Below, in pieces: positions 60,921 through 64,000 of a DNA stretch of 64,000 nt (positions within the stretch are counted from its first letter, which is position 1; each line of letters starts with the position of its first letter). The position numbers were made by a program, and so were the translations under genes. The stretch lies in NCBI GenBank assembly GCA_902602185.1, contig CACKPV010000001.1, positions 296,785 to 360,784 on the forward strand, in the 5' to 3' direction. Below the pieces are notes generated by a model. That model saw only the letters and a program-made list of their open reading frames with translations. It was not told where the DNA came from and ran no database searches. The stretch is from an uncultured SAR86 cluster bacterium. GTDB lineage: Bacteria; Pseudomonadota; Gammaproteobacteria; Magnimaribacterales; D2472.

Positions 60921-61331
60921 TTATTGATTTTCTTTTTCACGAGTTTTTAATTTTGATAAGCTATTTTTCTCCTTCATACTCATAATATATGCCGCAATAG
61001 AAAGTAAAAGAATACCCGATGCTTCAAAAAGAATGTTGATGGCATCTAAATCTTTACTCTCTTGAATAATCATTCTCGTTAAGGCAGTCATGGCAATAAT
61101 GATCGGCAGAGTGACAGGAATTCTATTATCACGGTAAAAGACCCCGACCATACCTAATACTTCAGCATAGATAAAAAGTAAAAATAAATCACTTAGATTT
61201 ACTGATTGAACCGAAATAATTCGAACCAATTCTATGAGTGTTGCAATGATTGTTGCAACTGCAATCACCAACAAAATACCTCTTTCAGAAATAAAAATAA
61301 AATTTTGTATGGGTTTTATTTTTTTACTCAT
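60921..61331 (-). CDS. PsiE family membrane protein
   Basis: The 136-residue protein has about four membrane spans and the PsiE-family pattern ELVRIISVQSVNLSDLFLLFIYAEVLGMVGVFYRDNRIPVTLPIIIAMTALTRMIIQESKD. PsiE is named for induction by phosphate starvation in E. coli; its molecular role is unknown. It overlaps the upstream duplicated membrane protein by eight bases. Confidence 0.82.
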   Translation of the reverse strand: MSKKIKPIQNFIFISERGILLVIAVATIIATLIELVRIISVQSVNLSDLFLLFIYAEVLGMVGVFYRDNRIPVTLPIIIAMTALTRMIIQESKDLDAINILFEASGILLLSIAAYIMSMKEKNSLSKLKTREKENQ

Positions 61332-61770
61332 AGGTAACTCTTTGTGTTGTCACATCTCGGGTTACATAAAAGTTATGAAGCGCATAAAACCAGAAAGCAT
61401 TGATAATGGGTTCAACAAATGCATCTATAGCTGCAAGATTAATTGAAGCCTTGAAAATTAACATCCCACATAGAGATGCAATAGTTATGTGACCGATAGT
61501 GTATATTGTGGTTAGCATAAACTTCCCGAGAAGGTTTTTACAAAGTCGATGTAATGCATAAAACCAAAATCCATTAATTATAGGTTCGATAAAGGCATCA
61601 ATGGCAGCTAAATTTAATGGGGCATTAAAAATGAAGGCAGCACATAAGATTGCAATCCCTATATGTCCAATTGTATAAATGATTGCTAATGCTAGACTGC
61701 CAAAATTATCAATAAAAATCGTAATCCGATTAAAAATTGCAAGGTAGCTTTTTACAATATATTTTGTCAT
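61324..61770 (-). CDS. DUF2061-like membrane protein with internal duplication
   Basis: The 148-residue protein consists of two nearly identical units of roughly 55 residues, starting near residues 30 and 87. Each has IYTIGHI.IA, then A.N....LAAIDAF.EPIIN.FWFYALH. This resembles DUF2061, normally a single unit of about 50 residues with the same G-H, Ala-rich and E-x-x-x-x-x-x-F-Y-x-x-H spacing. Two tandem copies in one chain would suit a protein that works as an antiparallel or dimer-like unit. It overlaps psiE and is the first gene of that minus-strand run. Confidence 0.65.
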   Translation of the reverse strand: MTKYIVKSYLAIFNRITIFIDNFGSLALAIIYTIGHIGIAILCAAFIFNAPLNLAAIDAFIEPIINGFWFYALHRLCKNLLGKFMLTTIYTIGHITIASLCGMLIFKASINLAAIDAFVEPIINAFWFYALHNFYVTRDVTTQRVTYE

Positions 61771-61828
61771 AAGTTCTATTTTATAGTTCTTGAAAGCATT
61801 TTTTCAAATAAATTCATGTTTTAAAAAA

Positions 61829-61852
61829 ATGGGCAGCACTAGTGCTGCCCAT
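61829..61852 (-). terminator. Perfect 24-base palindrome, intrinsic terminator of the TonB receptor
   Basis: Arms ATGGGCAGCACT and AGTGCTGCCCAT form a perfect GC-rich hairpin. On the minus strand it is followed by a run of seven T (A on plus, 61823-61829). It lies about 65 bases beyond the stop of the TonB siderophore receptor. Confidence 0.85.
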
Positions 61853-61918
61853 GATTGAGTTATGGACTATGATTAAAGGAAGTATATGGGTCCAGTAACT
61901 CTACCTCAAAATTTACCT

Positions 61919-64000
61919 TTAAAAGTTCCTTTGCAAGGAAAGTCTAAAGTTTCGTTCTCTACCAACTGAAGCTTGGTGTGTACTATGCGAATGAGGGAAA
62001 TACAACTCATCCGTTAAGTTTTCCATATGCAGTCTCAATGAAAGATCATCAGATATCATATAGTAAACTGCTGCATCAAACCTTGTATATTCGGGGAGGA
62101 TTTGCGAACCACCATCTTTAATTAGTGATTCTCCTTGATGCATAATACCAACAGCCCAACCGAGCTTTGGATTGACTTCATAGTTTGCCCACATTGAGTA
62201 CATGGTTTCTGGGATTTCTCTGGCATCTTTTGTGCCGTTCTTCCCTTCCATGCTGGTATAACCAAAAGTAACATCCAAGTTATCGTTTACTCTGCCTTTG
62301 AGTTCAAGTTCGATTCCGTCAACTACTAGTCCTCTCTCGACAATATATTCTGCACTCGAACCGTCATAGCCAGCTTTATCAGCTTCACTATCAAAGTATG
62401 CGGCTGTCAAACTAAGATCAGAACTTAGATCAACTTTTACACCTAATTCTGTATTCTCAAAATAGTCAGGTCTAAGTGTTTCACCAGAACCAGGAGCTCC
62501 ACCAGTAAGTTTCTTATATTGCTCACCAGATCTTGGTGCAAAACTCTCACTGTAACTATAATAAATAGAAACTGCGTCTCTTGGTTTGAAGATTACTCCC
62601 ATTCTTGGTGAAAATTCACTATCTTCTCTCGATGCTGAAGTTCCATTCTTGATATCATCAACAGTCACATCAAAAGTATCATGACGCCCACCTAAAACAA
62701 GTACTATGTTATCTGTTAAATCAACTTGATCTTGAATATAAAAGGAAGTAACTGATATGTCAGTTTCTGTATCTGTTTTCAATGAACATGGATTCGTATA
62801 TTCTACCGCTGTGGGTAATCCACCTGCAGTCACAGTGAAGTCCATTGGATCAGTAATATTGAATGATTCTTGATCATATCCACTCACTGAACAATCTTTT
62901 GATGTCCAATACGTATTGTACCTAAAGTTACTATTTTCTGTGTCTATGCTTTCAAAACCAGCTAATACTGTATGGGTTGTATTACCAATAATAAGCTCGT
63001 TTACCAGACTTCCAGTCACGATAAAATTGTCTCGCTCTGTAGGATCATGATATCCATCCATTGTTACAACACCACTATCAGCTGTGTGTGAAGCTGCATA
63101 GGTATTCTGATACATTTTTTCAAAACTATTTGAAGTTACAGAAAGGTTTCCTTTTCTTGTATCCGAAAAAACATGACTAACTGTTGCTCTAAATACTGAT
63201 GCTTCAACAGTATGAATATTGTTATCTTTGTCTCCAAAAACAATACCTGCAAATGCCTTAACTGGCTCATTATTAGCTGTCGGGATACCTCTATCGATAA
63301 ATCTTTCGTGATCGATGTGCTCATAAGATAGGTCCAAGGTTGTATCAGCACTAAATTTCATTCTTAAAGTTGGATTGAAACCAAGTCTGTCTCCATCATA
63401 ATAGTCTCTGTGGTTTTCTAATGTATCACTGTGCACATTCAATCGTAGTGCCATTGTGTCACTTAAATCCATGTTGACATCAGCGGCTAAGTCAAATGCA
63501 CCAAATGAGTCCATGCCAACATTTACCGTTCTAGCATCACTGCCTATCATTGCTTTTTTTGTGACTCTGTTGAGTGCTCCACCAGTACCACCTCTTCCGA
63601 ATAAAAGTGCATTTGGACCTCTTAAGATCTCAACTTGTTCAACGTTATATAGTGAACGGTAATATTGCACATCATCTCTTGCACCATCTTGGAAAAAGTC
63701 AGCTGTTGATCTGACACCTCGAAATACTACTGCATCACGATGACCCTCACCTTGCGATGTATTAACACCAGGTGTATACCTGATAATGTCTCCAACTGAC
63801 CTCATGCCCTTTTTAAGCATTTCATCATCAGTAATGATAGAAAGAGACTGGGGCACATTGATAATAGGTGTTGGTGTCTTAAGTGCATTCACTTGATCTG
63901 ATTGAAGAACTTTGCCTTTGACAACAACTTCTTCCACTTCTGCATCTTGAGCAATAATTGAAGTTGAAATAAAAAATCCGCAAACGGCTACTAAACTTAA
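61919..64000 (-). CDS. TonB-dependent siderophore receptor (5' end outside window)
   Basis: The visible 693 residues include the tail of a signal peptide (VCGFFISTSIIAQDAEVEE) running off the window end, so the start codon is not seen. The plug has VPQSLSIITDDEMLKKGMRSVGDIIRYTPGVNTSQGEGHRDAVVFRGV and VEQVEILRGPNALLFGRGGTGGALNRVTKK, diagnostic of the siderophore-receptor (TonB-siderophor) family, close to catecholate receptors such as Fiu. The barrel ends in an aromatic residue (LQRNF). It would import ferric siderophores through the outer membrane. A strong terminator hairpin follows. Confidence 0.93.
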   Translation of the reverse strand, partial: LSLVAVCGFFISTSIIAQDAEVEEVVVKGKVLQSDQVNALKTPTPIINVPQSLSIITDDEMLKKGMRSVGDIIRYTPGVNTSQGEGHRDAVVFRGVRSTADFFQDGARDDVQYYRSLYNVEQVEILRGPNALLFGRGGTGGALNRVTKKAMIGSDARTVNVGMDSFGAFDLAADVNMDLSDTMALRLNVHSDTLENHRDYYDGDRLGFNPTLRMKFSADTTLDLSYEHIDHERFIDRGIPTANNEPVKAFAGIVFGDKDNNIHTVEASVFRATVSHVFSDTRKGNLSVTSNSFEKMYQNTYAASHTADSGVVTMDGYHDPTERDNFIVTGSLVNELIIGNTTHTVLAGFESIDTENSNFRYNTYWTSKDCSVSGYDQESFNITDPMDFTVTAGGLPTAVEYTNPCSLKTDTETDISVTSFYIQDQVDLTDNIVLVLGGRHDTFDVTVDDIKNGTSASREDSEFSPRMGVIFKPRDAVSIYYSYSESFAPRSGEQYKKLTGGAPGSGETLRPDYFENTELGVKVDLSSDLSLTAAYFDSEADKAGYDGSSAEYIVERGLVVDGIELELKGRVNDNLDVTFGYTSMEGKNGTKDAREIPETMYSMWANYEVNPKLGWAVGIMHQGESLIKDGGSQILPEYTRFDAAVYYMISDDLSLRLHMENLTDELYFPHSHSTHQASVGRERNFRLSLQRNF

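Overview
The window is AT-rich, densely packed bacterial chromosome with very short or overlapping gene junctions and no intergenic gap above about 300 bases. Gene order points to a Gammaproteobacterium: xseB-ispA-dxs, nrdR-ribD-ribBX-ribH-nusB beside thiL and pgpA, miaA-hflK-hflC-purA, algC-slmA, and mrcA | aroK-aroB ... gltB/gltD-hemE are all gammaproteobacterial neighbourhoods. The low G+C, short spacers, missing pieces of usually conserved blocks (no hfq/hflX, ribE or pilMNOPQ where expected) and several TonB receptors suggest a streamlined marine lineage such as SAR86. That placement is inference; there is no rRNA here to prove it.

Layout. 1-4.9 kb: end of an RND pump, then xseB-ispA-dxs (isoprenoid precursors). 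4.8-8.8 kb, minus strand: thiolase-thiL-FAD oxidoreductase-pgpA and a small LETM1-like protein. 8.8-14.2 kb: nth, glyA, nrdR and the riboflavin block with nusB. 14.2-20.6 kb, minus: a secreted DUF3604 protein, purA, hflC, hflK, miaA. 20.6-26.3 kb: envelope glycolipid genes, namely waaA (broken by a one-base frameshift at an A9 run), an LpxL/LpxM-type acyltransferase, two methyltransferases, an alpha/alpha-toroid protein and a GT4 glycosyltransferase. 26.3-33.8 kb: ilvE, algC, slmA, mrcA, aroK, aroB and a DUF2237 protein. 33.8-41 kb: glutamate synthase with gltB and gltD transcribed divergently, GltD carrying an unusual N-terminal extension, then hemE. 41-42.6 kb: tesB and an SDR.

42.7-50.7 kb is the most unusual stretch: eight tightly spaced plus-strand genes, cobS-cobT-diiron protein-Bax-inhibitor-like membrane protein-48-residue membrane peptide-fatty acid hydroxylase-DmdA-like aminomethyltransferase-MTHFR-like protein. 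It joins a AAA+/MIDAS chelatase motor pair to two non-haem iron enzymes and a THF-dependent demethylation pair. No published system with this composition is known to me.

50.8 kb to the end is accessory in character: tRNA-Ala(TGC), a large lipoprotein built from two tandem copies of one domain beside a TonB receptor, an aquaporin-arsC arsenate pair, the 5' stub of a PiT phosphate transporter joined to an HTH/terminase-small-subunit-like gene, a flavin monooxygenase, purU, a PsiE protein, a duplicated DUF2061-like membrane protein and a TonB siderophore receptor that runs off the end. No CRISPR array, complete insertion sequence or integrase was seen.
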